Below are positions 57,282 to 64,000 of a stretch of DNA of 64,000 nt, one piece after another (the first letter of the stretch is position 1; each line of letters opens with the position of its first letter). Below the pieces are notes generated by a model. The model did no database searches. It saw only the letters and a list, made by a program, of their open reading frames with translations, and was not told the origin of the DNA. Location of the stretch: the NCBI GenBank assembly GCA_025056115.1, contig JANWVM010000007.1:1-64000 (forward strand), written 5' to 3'. The stretch comes from Gloeomargarita sp. SKYG116 (GTDB lineage: Bacteria; Cyanobacteriota; Cyanobacteriia; Gloeomargaritales; Gloeomargaritaceae). The translations under genes and the position numbers were made by a program.

Positions 57282-57806
57282 ATGCGAGCGACGGTTATCG
57301 GGATGGTCTGGGGACTTTATCTAGGCTTACCTGTACTTGCCCAACCGCAGGGAGCAGGGGTTAGACCTATTGTCCAAACGGGTTGCCGCCAAGGGGAGTG
57401 CTGGGAAACGCAGGTATTAGCAACCCGGCTAGAGCGGCGGACACCCCAAGGACTGCTATACCGGGTGACCGTAGGACGCCGTTTCTGGCCAGAAGGCAGT
57501 CAACCCCCCAACCAATTCCAGGAACGCACCCAGGACTATGTTTATTGCTCTCGCACTCGTCCGGCCTATATCTTCGCCAACCCTACTGGCAAAGGCTATC
57601 TCGCCCATCTCCTCAACCCTGGCGGCGAGTATTTCGGCTACAACCAAAACAGTTATCCCGTTTACTGGGGCGTGTGTCACGGTATCTACAACCAGGATGT
57701 GTTCAGCCCGGCGATGGCGCAGAAAGCTAAGCAACTGGGGTACTCGCTGAAATTACCGTCGGACCAAATCACACTCGCGCGTCCTCAGGACATCCTAAAA
57801 CGGTAG
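57282..57806 (+). CDS. Exported protein of unknown function with four cysteines
   Basis: The product has 174 residues: a signal peptide (MRATVIGMVWGLYLGLPVLAQ) and a mature domain with Cys in TGCRQGECWE, DYVYCSRTRP and GVCHGIYN, which could form two disulfides in the periplasm. Aromatic-rich segments (GGEYFGYNQNSYPVYWGV) recall small cyanobacterial secreted proteins. ATG 57282 has GGGAG upstream; GTG 57243 would spoil the signal peptide. The 3' end overlaps glcF by 12 bp. Confidence 0.75.
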   Translation: MRATVIGMVWGLYLGLPVLAQPQGAGVRPIVQTGCRQGECWETQVLATRLERRTPQGLLYRVTVGRRFWPEGSQPPNQFQERTQDYVYCSRTRPAYIFANPTGKGYLAHLLNPGGEYFGYNQNSYPVYWGVCHGIYNQDVFSPAMAQKAKQLGYSLKLPSDQITLARPQDILKR

Positions 57807-59099
57807 GTTGCGAATGGAGCGGTCGAGCAACTGCACGGGGTGATAAACGGGTGTGGTTGCCCCTCGTTCCCGCAAATAGTGTTGAATCTGCACCGTGCAA
57901 CCAATGTTGGCAGACGCAATCACCTGGGCGCCGGTGTTGAGTAAATTCGTGACCTTTTGGCGACCCAATTCTGCCGCTGTTTCCGGTTGCAAAAAGTTAT
58001 AGACGCCAGCGCTCCCACAACATAGAGCAGCGTCGAGCGGCTCACGCAATTCAATCCCAGGAATGCGGCGCAACAATTGCCGGGGTTGCAGGCTGATTTT
58101 TTGACCGTGAATCATGTGGCAAGCGTCTTGGTAAACAACGGTTAAGGGTTGGGAACTCAACGGATGTAACGGCACAGGGAATTCTACCGACGCCAAAAAC
58201 TCCTGGATATCTTTGACCTGGCGACTAAAGGCGGCGGCCACGTCCCGGTATTCCACATCCTCGGCCAGCAGGTGCCCGTATTCCTTGAGCGTGTGCCCAC
58301 ACCCCGAAGCGTTAATCAAAATGGCGTCCAGGTCGTAGGGGCGGAAGCAGTCAATCATCCAACGGGCCAAGGTTTGGGCTTGGCGGGTTTCTCCCTGGTG
58401 ACAGGGCAAAGCGGCACAACATCCCTGCTGCGGCGGAATCACCACCTCACACCCAACGGCCCGCAACACTCGCACCGTCGCCGCATTGACCTCCGGGTTA
58501 AACAACCGCTGCACGCAGCCCAGGAGCACGCCCACCCGGTAACGCCGTTCCCCTTGCGCCGGTAGCACGGTGGGCCAGGGCCGAGGCAACAGTTGAGCGA
58601 GCGTCAAAGGCGGTAACAGTTCGGCCATCGCTGCCAGCGGGGGGGAAACACGGCGTAACCAGTGGGGCACCCAGCGGTTCAACCCCAAGCGCTGATACAG
58701 CCACAGGGCCGGAGCCACTAGCCGCAGCCGTTCTGGGTAGGGCAACAGTTGAAAGAGCACTGTGCGCACGAATCGTTCCGACCAGGGCCGCCGGTAGTTG
58801 CGCTGGATTTGCGCCCGCGTTGCCGCGATTAACTCGTCATAGCGCACCCCCGATGGACAGGCTGTGACACAGGCGAGACACCCCAAACAACTGTCGAAGT
58901 GACCAACGGTTGCAGTCTCCAAAGCAATATCCCCTTGAAGAATGGCATTCATCTGGTAAATGCGCCCGCGCGGGGAGTCCATTTCTGTTCCCAGCACCCG
59001 GTAACTCGGGCAAGTCGTTAAGCAAAACCCGCAGTGAACGCAGGTGTCAATGATGGTTTGAGAGGGGGGATGCTGGGCGTCAAAACCAGGGGATGGCAT
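57795..59099 (-). CDS. glcF: Glycolate oxidase iron-sulfur subunit-like protein
   Basis: The roughly 434-residue protein has two CX2CX2CX3C ferredoxin-type motifs near the N-terminus (CVHCGFCLTTCPSY and CLGCLACVTACPSG) and two CCG-type domains (GCCAALPCHQGE; ALCCGSAGVYNF), as in GlcF and HdrD-like subunits. It passes electrons from a flavoprotein such as GlcD, which would oxidise glycolate from photorespiration; no glcD is in the window. ATG 59099 is preferred over TTG 59114. Confidence 0.88.
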   Translation of the reverse strand: MPSPGFDAQHPPSQTIIDTCVHCGFCLTTCPSYRVLGTEMDSPRGRIYQMNAILQGDIALETATVGHFDSCLGCLACVTACPSGVRYDELIAATRAQIQRNYRRPWSERFVRTVLFQLLPYPERLRLVAPALWLYQRLGLNRWVPHWLRRVSPPLAAMAELLPPLTLAQLLPRPWPTVLPAQGERRYRVGVLLGCVQRLFNPEVNAATVRVLRAVGCEVVIPPQQGCCAALPCHQGETRQAQTLARWMIDCFRPYDLDAILINASGCGHTLKEYGHLLAEDVEYRDVAAAFSRQVKDIQEFLASVEFPVPLHPLSSQPLTVVYQDACHMIHGQKISLQPRQLLRRIPGIELREPLDAALCCGSAGVYNFLQPETAAELGRQKVTNLLNTGAQVIASANIGCTVQIQHYLRERGATTPVYHPVQLLDRSIRNLPF

Positions 59100-59165
59100 T
59101 AGCAAATAACGCAACCGTGTCTTCTTCCGTTGTACCTTGCCCCCGGCGCCAGCGCTAGGAAAAGT

Positions 59166-59375
59166 TCAGCCTTTGATGTACACCACGTGGGCGCGATAGA
59201 GTAGGAAACCCTCCTGCTGACCCGTGACCAGCCGGAAATACTGGGGGTCTTGCCAAACGATTTGACCATGGAGAATGTCGCCGGTCGTCAATTTCACTTC
59301 CACGCCGGTTTTGTCTTTGATAAATGTTTGTACCTGCCGCACGCTGGGCAAGCCAGTGTCCAATTCGTTGGTCAT
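59166..59375 (-). CDS. hfq: Hfq-like RNA chaperone, cyanobacterial type
   Basis: The 69-residue Sm-fold protein has LPSVRQVQTFIKDKTGVEVK, LTTGDILHGQIVWQDPQYF and RAHVVYIKG. Cyanobacterial Hfq lacks the classical KH motif; in Synechocystis it acts through the type IV pilus ATPase rather than through general sRNA binding. Its ATG overlaps the stop of the SPOR gene (ATGA), so the two are coupled. Confidence 0.88.
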   Translation of the reverse strand: MTNELDTGLPSVRQVQTFIKDKTGVEVKLTTGDILHGQIVWQDPQYFRLVTGQQEGFLLYRAHVVYIKG

Positions 59376-60112
59376 TGGGATTCCACCACCACTTGGAAAC
59401 CACGCGCACGCAAGTACTGCACCAGTTGTTCGGCCCGGTTCTGGTCGTGGAACCGTCCCACTTGCCACAACACTTGCCCGCGATACATGGACCGAAACGC
59501 CTCGGGCACTAGTTTCAAAATATCTTCCTGCTGGGTAGGAGCTGCCGGTCGTACAAAGACTCGGATGGTGGGCCGGTGACTGGGCATCGTATTTTGACGC
59601 AATGATTGCCAGGCGGCGATGCGCTCCCAATCACTGCCCTGGGTTGGAGGATTCAACACCATTTGCACCTGAGCGTCACGCTGCGGGTTCACGGGTCCCA
59701 CGACTTGGGCGGGCAATCCGTTCTGCCGAAGCTGGGCCGCAAATTGTTCGGCTTCCTGCAGGGACTGAAAAACGCCCGTTTGCATGGCGATTTGACCCTG
59801 GTGCTGCACGGGAAACGCCTGGGGAGCCAGTTGCCGTAACACGTGCAGGCGAACCGGATGCATCCCCACCACTAAAACCCGGTAAGACTGTTCAGGGTTT
59901 ACCAACACCCCAGGTGCCGGCGGGAGTGGGCTACCTTGACCGATGGGGGCCATACCCGGAACCGGAAGCGGGCGATGCTGAGGAGGTATGGTGCGCCGCT
60001 GCTGACGTTGCTGCCAATCCGCCGGCGGGGGTAATTGCGTACCCAACTGCGCGAAAACCGGCGTTGTCCAAAGCGTGAGTATCAAACCCAAACTCGGTAG
60101 TGTGTGTCGCAT
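59372..60112 (-). CDS. Exported SPOR-like repeat protein
   Basis: The product has 246 residues: a signal peptide (MRHTLPSLGLILTLWTTPVFA), a Pro/Gln-rich linker and two SPOR-like units (MQTGVFQSLQEAEQFAAQLR with AQVVGPV; WQVGRFHDQNRAEQLVQYLR with FQVVVES). SPOR domains bind denuded peptidoglycan glycans. It is upstream of and coupled to hfq. Confidence 0.82.
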   Translation of the reverse strand: MRHTLPSLGLILTLWTTPVFAQLGTQLPPPADWQQRQQRRTIPPQHRPLPVPGMAPIGQGSPLPPAPGVLVNPEQSYRVLVVGMHPVRLHVLRQLAPQAFPVQHQGQIAMQTGVFQSLQEAEQFAAQLRQNGLPAQVVGPVNPQRDAQVQMVLNPPTQGSDWERIAAWQSLRQNTMPSHRPTIRVFVRPAAPTQQEDILKLVPEAFRSMYRGQVLWQVGRFHDQNRAEQLVQYLRARGFQVVVESQ

Positions 60113-60318
60113 CGTTCCACTCCTCAGCTTGCAATGGTAGGCAAATACCTGTGGGAATAGCCTTGGGGTAAGCCAGTCTCGTATCTGTCCAAATCAAGCT
60201 GCAGCAAACCTTACCCCTGGGAGCGAATAGTTCGGCCAGCCTGACACCTTTACAATAAACAGGTTCGGCGGGGATGTCAACCCGCAGACGGCTGTGCTTG
60301 AATAGGAAGCCGTTGGCC

Positions 60319-61809
60319 ATGGCAAAACAGCGATTATCTCCCCTGCTTGTGGGGCTATCGGGACTGGCGCTGGGTGGAAGTCTGGGGGAAACCTGGGCTT
60401 GGCCCTTGGCTTGGGTGGGACTGGTGCTCCTGTGGTGGGTGACGGAACGACGAGACGCCTGGAAATGGGGGATGCTCTGGGGTGCGGCTTACCACGGCGC
60501 GGCCTTGTCCTGGCTGGTGCACCTGCATCCCCTGACGTGGCTGGGCATTCCCTGGAGCCTGAGTTTGGTCATTGCCCTGGCCATCTGGCTGTTTGTGACG
60601 CTATGGGGCGCTGTGGGCGTTGGTCTCTGGGCGGGACTCACTAGCCGGGTGATACAACCCTGGGTGCGTTTATGGGTTGGCCTTGCCCTGTGGTGTGGGG
60701 GAGAAACGCTAGCCACTCGCACCTGCCTGTGGTGGAGTACGCTGGCGCTCACCCAAAGTCCTGGCAATCCCACGTTTTTGCACTTGGGACAACTGTCTGG
60801 GCCGGTCACGCCGGTGGCCTGGCTGTTGCTGGTCAATGGGGTGCTGGCGTTGGCGATTCGCTATCCACTGCCAATCGTTTTACCCTTGGCGCTGGGGTTG
60901 TTTGGCCTGGGACAAAGCCTGGGGTGGTTCTTGCAGGTAACGGCCCCGCCGGAAGGGGTTTTGGCGTCGCTCACCGTGGGCATTGTTCAACCCAACGTCC
61001 CCAACCCCGTGCGGTTTAGGCCCCAGGGGCAGGTGCAGATGCTGGAACGGTTACAGGCCGGCTACACCACCTTGGCGCAACGGGGAGCGGATATGGTGCT
61101 CACGCCGGAAGGGGCACTAGGACGGGAGTTTTCCCCCAATCATGCCTTGGCAGGGCTGGTGCAACGCTGGCGTATTCCCCTGGTGCTAGGAGCCTACGGG
61201 CGACGCCAGGGAGGCTTGACCAACAGCTTGTTTGTTTTGGACGGGCACGGGCGGGTTGTCGGGCGCTACGACAAAGTAAAGATGGTGCCGCTGGGGGAAT
61301 TTATCCCGGGGGAACGCTGGCTAGGGCCGTGGGTGCGACGAATCTCTGCATTACCAGAATCCCAAACCCCTGGTCCCTTGTCCCAATCCGTCCAGACCAG
61401 GATGGGTCCCGTGATAGCCGGTATTTGTTACGACTCAGCGTTTGCGCCGGTGTTTCGGGAACAAGCGCGCCGGGGGGGCGAATGGATTCTCACAGCGGCC
61501 AACAACGACCCCTATCCCCCCCGCATGATGCGCCAACACCAGGCTCAGGATGTCTTGCGCGCGATTGAGACCGACCGTTGGCTGGCGCGGGCCACGAATA
61601 CCGGCATTTCTGGCGTCATTAGCCCCCGTGGTCGCATCGTTTGGCAAGCGCCGCCCCGTACAAATGTGGTACATTTGGCGCGTATTTACCGCCGTACCCA
61701 CTTGACGCCCTACGTCCGTTACGGGGATTGGTTAACGCCTCTGTTACTGGGAATCAGCGGTTTAAGCTGGTGCATAGACTGGCGGTTGGCGCAGCCTAGA
61801 AACGGTTAG
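60319..61809 (+). CDS. lnt: Apolipoprotein N-acyltransferase
   Basis: Lnt adds the third acyl chain to lipoproteins. The roughly 496-residue protein has about eight membrane segments in the N-terminal half and a periplasmic nitrilase-fold domain with the Glu-Lys-Cys triad (LTPEGAL, DKVKMVPLGEFIPG, GICYDSAF). ATG 60319 is preferred over the GTG/ATG frame from 60274, which adds a polar leader. The 206-bp gap before it contains an 8-bp inverted repeat (GGGGTAAG/CTTACCCC, about 60164 and 60210) of unknown use. Confidence 0.92.
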   Translation: MAKQRLSPLLVGLSGLALGGSLGETWAWPLAWVGLVLLWWVTERRDAWKWGMLWGAAYHGAALSWLVHLHPLTWLGIPWSLSLVIALAIWLFVTLWGAVGVGLWAGLTSRVIQPWVRLWVGLALWCGGETLATRTCLWWSTLALTQSPGNPTFLHLGQLSGPVTPVAWLLLVNGVLALAIRYPLPIVLPLALGLFGLGQSLGWFLQVTAPPEGVLASLTVGIVQPNVPNPVRFRPQGQVQMLERLQAGYTTLAQRGADMVLTPEGALGREFSPNHALAGLVQRWRIPLVLGAYGRRQGGLTNSLFVLDGHGRVVGRYDKVKMVPLGEFIPGERWLGPWVRRISALPESQTPGPLSQSVQTRMGPVIAGICYDSAFAPVFREQARRGGEWILTAANNDPYPPRMMRQHQAQDVLRAIETDRWLARATNTGISGVISPRGRIVWQAPPRTNVVHLARIYRRTHLTPYVRYGDWLTPLLLGISGLSWCIDWRLAQPRNG

Positions 61810-61814
61810 CGAAG

Positions 61815-62954
61815 ATGGATATTCACACCCAACGGCAGCATTTTCCGGCATTGGCCAACAAAATCTACCTCAACTTTGGGGGGCAAGGGCCATTGCCGAC
61901 GCCGGCGCTCACCGCTATGATGGCAGCCTATGAGCAGGGGCAAATCAAGGGGCCGTTTAGCCGGCAGGCGTTGACCTGGGTAGAAGAACAAGAACATCTG
62001 ACCCGCCAGGCGTTTGCCCAGTGTTTGCAGGTGGCCGTTGCCGACATCACGTTAACCAGTTCCACTACTCAGGGCTGTGCGATTGTGCTGTGGGGATGGC
62101 CGTGGCGTGGGGGTGAGCATCTCCTGCTGAGCGATGGGGAACATCCCGGCGTGGTGGCGACCGTTGCCCAATTGGCCCAGCGCTTTGGTTTGACCTGGAG
62201 CACCTGTCCTCTGAGCGACCCAACCGTCGACCCCATCACCGTTTTAGAACAACACGTCCAACCCCACACGCGGATGCTGGTGCTCAGTCACGTGCTCTGG
62301 CATACAGGACAAGTCCTTCCCTTAACTGACATTGCCGCGTTCTGTCAGCAACGGGACATTCGCTTGCTCGTGGATGGGGCGCAATCGCTCGGGGTTTTGC
62401 CGTTGGATTTAACGGGCGTGGATTTCTATGCCGCTACCGGGCACAAATGGCTGTGCGGCCCAGCGGGTTTGGGTGTTCTGTACATTCACTCGCAGTATCG
62501 GGATGTCATTCAACCCACCCATTGCGGCTGGCGGGGTTTACAGGGATTTCGGCAGCAACGCCCGTGCTGGTCTGACGATGGTCAACGCCACGAGATTGCT
62601 ACGACCGCTTGGGAACTGGGGGCTGGGTTACGGGCTAGTCTGGCGCTGCACGATGCCTGGGGAACTCCCGTTCAACGGTACGAGCGCCTGGTGCAACTGG
62701 CTCAAGACCTCTGGCAGCAATTGGGCGACCTTCCCCACCTCACCCGCCTGTTGCCGGAACCGCCCCGTTGCGGCCTCGTGAGTTTCCGTCACGCTTCGAT
62801 CCCACCAGAAACACTCGCCCAGCAATTGGAACAGCGAAACATCCTCGTGCGGTCGGTGGCTGCAGGCAATTGTGTACGGGCGTCTATCCACTATCTCACC
62901 GACCAGGACGAACTCACTCAGTTAGTGCGGGCGCTTAGGGAACTACAGGGATGA
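61815..62954 (+). CDS. Class V aminotransferase (cysteine desulfurase-like)
   Basis: This 379-residue PLP enzyme has the Schiff-base lysine in [10 protein letters not shown], the PLP Asp in [10 protein letters not shown] and the phosphate-contact Ser/Thr in [15 protein letters not shown]. It is closest in style to isopenicillin-N epimerase/cysteine desulfurase-like proteins of cyanobacteria (for example the cystine lyase C-DES type). No clear active-site Cys loop is evident near residue 330-340, so it may be a C-S lyase rather than a sulfur-transfer NifS. It starts 5 bp after lnt. Its 3' end overlaps psbJ. Confidence 0.85.
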   Translation: MDIHTQRQHFPALANKIYLNFGGQGPLPTPALTAMMAAYEQGQIKGPFSRQALTWVEEQEHLTRQAFAQCLQVAVADITLTSSTTQGCAIVLWGWPWRGGEHLLLSDGEHPGVVATVAQLAQRFGLTWSTCPLSDPTVDPITVLEQHVQPHTRMLVLSHVLWHTGQVLPLTDIAAFCQQRDIRLLVDGAQSLGVLPLDLTGVDFYAATGHKWLCGPAGLGVLYIHSQYRDVIQPTHCGWRGLQGFRQQRPCWSDDGQRHEIATTAWELGAGLRASLALHDAWGTPVQRYERLVQLAQDLWQQLGDLPHLTRLLPEPPRCGLVSFRHASIPPETLAQQLEQRNILVRSVAAGNCVRASIHYLTDQDELTQLVRALRELQG

Positions 62955-63065
62955 GCCGATGCCCACGTAAGACCCCCAGAAAAACAGCCCCACCAGCGCA
63001 ATCACGCCAATCCCGACTACTGTGCCGACTAACCACAGGGGAATGCGGCCCGAAGACATGTTCAT
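62943..63065 (-). CDS. psbJ: Photosystem II protein J
   Basis: This 40-residue single-span subunit reads [20 protein letters not shown] then [17 protein letters not shown], the PsbJ pattern; it sits near cytochrome b559 and the QB exchange cavity. ATG 63065 (MNMSSG) has AGGTG eight to nine bases upstream; ATG 63059 is the alternative. It is last in the psbE-F-L-J operon, and its 3' end overlaps the convergent aminotransferase gene by 12 bp. Confidence 0.95.
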   Translation of the reverse strand: MNMSSGRIPLWLVGTVVGIGVIALVGLFFWGSYVGIGSSL

Positions 63066-63100
63066 TTTTGCTCACCTCCCAACAACAGCCTTGGTTGCCA

Positions 63101-63217
63101 TTAGTTGAAGAAATAGCTAGAAAACAGAATCGCCAGCACAAAAATCAGCAACAACCCCAGAAACAGGGATGTCCGATTCAACTCCACGGGCTGGGTATTG
63201 GGATTTTTACCCGTCAT
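63101..63217 (-). CDS. psbL: Photosystem II protein L
   Basis: The 38-residue subunit reads [20 protein letters not shown] then [17 protein letters not shown], the standard PsbL sequence at the monomer interface, needed for stable QA/QB function. GGAGG lies 6 bases before the ATG. Third gene of psbEFLJ. Confidence 0.97.
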   Translation of the reverse strand: MTGKNPNTQPVELNRTSLFLGLLLIFVLAILFSSYFFN

Positions 63218-63229
63218 GGTCAAACCTCC

Positions 63230-63364
63230 CTAACGACGAATGAATTGCATCGCGGCGATGGCACCCAAGAAAAACACCGTGGGAATCGCCAAGGTGTGTA
63301 CCGCCAACCACCGCACGGTGAAAACAGGGTAAGAGACTGGTTCATTCGGACGATTGGTCGTCAT
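63230..63364 (-). CDS. psbF: Cytochrome b559 subunit beta
   Basis: The 44-residue subunit has heme-ligand His23 in [20 protein letters not shown] and a C-terminal FIRR. With PsbE it binds the b559 heme. Its ATG overlaps the psbE stop (ATGA). Confidence 0.97.
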   Translation of the reverse strand: MTTNRPNEPVSYPVFTVRWLAVHTLAIPTVFFLGAIAAMQFIRR

Positions 63365-63624
63365 TGCTTCGCTCCTAATTGTTGTTCAAAGGCTTCGATT
63401 TGTTGCCGTGCTTCATAGCGTTGAGTCACGACCGGCGGTTTTTCCTGCGCAGGCGCGAAGTAGCTATCGGGGCGCGGCGTACCGAACACATCGTAGGCCA
63501 GGCCCGTACTGACAAACAACCAACCCGCGATAAACAGCGCCGGAATCGTAATGCTGTGGATGACCCAGTAACGGACGCTGGTGATAATGTCCGCAAAGGG
63601 GCGTTCTCCCGTGCTACCAGCCAT
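63361..63624 (-). CDS. psbE: Cytochrome b559 subunit alpha
   Basis: The 87-residue subunit has the heme-ligand His23 in [19 protein letters not shown], then the lumenal segment [13 protein letters not shown]. It is the first gene of the conserved psbEFLJ operon, with a strong GAGGAGG before the ATG. The rubredoxin and ycf48 genes that often lie upstream are replaced here by holA. Confidence 0.97.
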   Translation of the reverse strand: MAGSTGERPFADIITSVRYWVIHSITIPALFIAGWLFVSTGLAYDVFGTPRPDSYFAPAQEKPPVVTQRYEARQQIEAFEQQLGAKQ

Positions 63625-63671
63625 CGAACCAACCTCCTCTCAAGGATGCGTTTCCACGTGTCGAACTGCTT

Positions 63672-64000
63672 CTATTGTGCCGGTAAACGCCCCCGACTGT
63701 ACAGGCGACATAGGGAAATAATCAGGCCAGGCACGAGAACCGCCGGCGATGCGCCCTGCTTGATCCCCATCTCCAGCCGCCACAGGAGTTCTAGCGTTTG
63801 CGTCAACGCCGCTAGCGGCACACCCTGCACTTCTTTGACCAAGAAATACAAGCGTTTGGGGTTGCCCAAGTTGGTCATTGCGGCGACTTTTTCCGGCGTC
63901 ACGTGCGGGTCTATTTGGGACAACTTCACCCACAACCACAAGCGGAATTGACTCACCAGCGTCGCCGTGATCCGCAGCGGGGGTTCCGCCATCGCCAGTA
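63672..64000 (-). CDS. holA: DNA polymerase III subunit delta, C-terminal part (runs off window)
   Basis: The minus-strand frame is open to the window edge and ends at 63672. The visible roughly 109 residues match the C-terminal helical collar domain of HolA (PLRITATLVSQFRLWLWVKL, NLGNPKRLYFLVKEVQGVPL, LELLWRLEMGIKQGA). HolA is the clamp-loader subunit that opens the beta clamp. The likely start lies beyond position 64000; the ATG at 63992 is internal. It is 47 bp upstream of psbE on the same strand. Confidence 0.8.
   Translation of the reverse strand, partial: LAMAEPPLRITATLVSQFRLWLWVKLSQIDPHVTPEKVAAMTNLGNPKRLYFLVKEVQGVPLAALTQTLELLWRLEMGIKQGASPAVLVPGLIISLCRLYSRGRLPAQ

Noticed and set aside
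60164-60217. Inverted repeat GGGGTAAG/CTTACCCC upstream of lnt as a possible regulatory RNA
   Set aside because: Only 8 bp of pairing around a loop of nearly 40 nt, with no conserved motif; not enough to call a feature.

Overview
This window is chromosomal DNA of a cyanobacterium. It carries oxygenic-photosynthesis genes (psbA, psbEFLJ, psbY, ndhCKJ), both sulfolipid genes (sqdB, sqdX), cyanobacterial-type eukaryotic-like kinases, two RpoD-family sigma factors, a cyanobacterial Hfq, sipA and several cyanobacteria-restricted DUF families. Base composition is moderately GC-rich, genes are closely packed with many 1-60 bp overlaps, and GTG/TTG starts are common. I cannot fix the genus from sequence alone; a compact unicellular lineage is plausible. 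No tRNA, rRNA or CRISPR array was seen.

Layout. 0-5 kb: lipid A genes lpxA-lpxB, a membrane Ser/Thr kinase, psbY and a phosphoribosyltransferase. 5.1-6.3 kb: a scar made of a small palindrome-ended repeat, a decayed IS1-like transposase and the C-terminal stub of an AI-2E-type transporter. 6.3-16.2 kb: ndhCKJ, a zinc-ribbon/kinase/WD40 protein, an MBL-fold protein, a TPP riboswitch with thiC, then ppa, panD and miaB. 16.3-29 kb: a class A beta-lactamase-like hydrolase, an rRNA methyltransferase-like gene, two sigma factors, a HerA-like ATPase, psbA of the E130 (high-light) type, argB, sqdB and sodB. 29-42.6 kb: hisIE, Nudix, RidA, a GH38 mannosidase coupled to cbiT, sipA, rpsN, dxs and sqdX. 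42.6-44.1 kb: an AT-rich three-gene cassette of unknown function that abuts a truncated Uma2 gene. 44.3-56.3 kb: a divergent nitrogen-scavenging locus. 56.3-64 kb: a HEAGH protease-like gene, glcF, hfq, lnt, a class V aminotransferase, psbEFLJ and the 3' end of holA.

The most notable system is at 44.3-56.3 kb. Leftward it reads ABC binding lipoprotein, permease, ATPase, allophanate hydrolase split into two ORFs. Rightward it reads Rieske oxygenase, a guanidine-I (ykkC) riboswitch with a visible terminator platform, two DUF1989 proteins (carboxyguanidine deiminase-like), a biotin-dependent urea/guanidine carboxylase, and convergent birA. Together these form a complete predicted route: guanidine uptake, ATP-dependent carboxylation, deimination to allophanate, and hydrolysis to ammonia and CO2. 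A perfect NtcA-type box (GTA-N8-TAC) and two near-identical GTA-N8-TAA elements in the divergent region suggest dual control by nitrogen status and by guanidine. The Rieske oxygenase and the split allophanate hydrolase are the unusual parts.

Other points of interest are a roughly 100-bp MITE-like repeat in three copies, an apparent frameshift in a small secreted protein gene, a metal-ligand change in the MBL-fold protein, and translational-coupling overlaps joining functionally unrelated genes (cbiT/mannosidase, sqdX/ADP-ribosylglycohydrolase-like).
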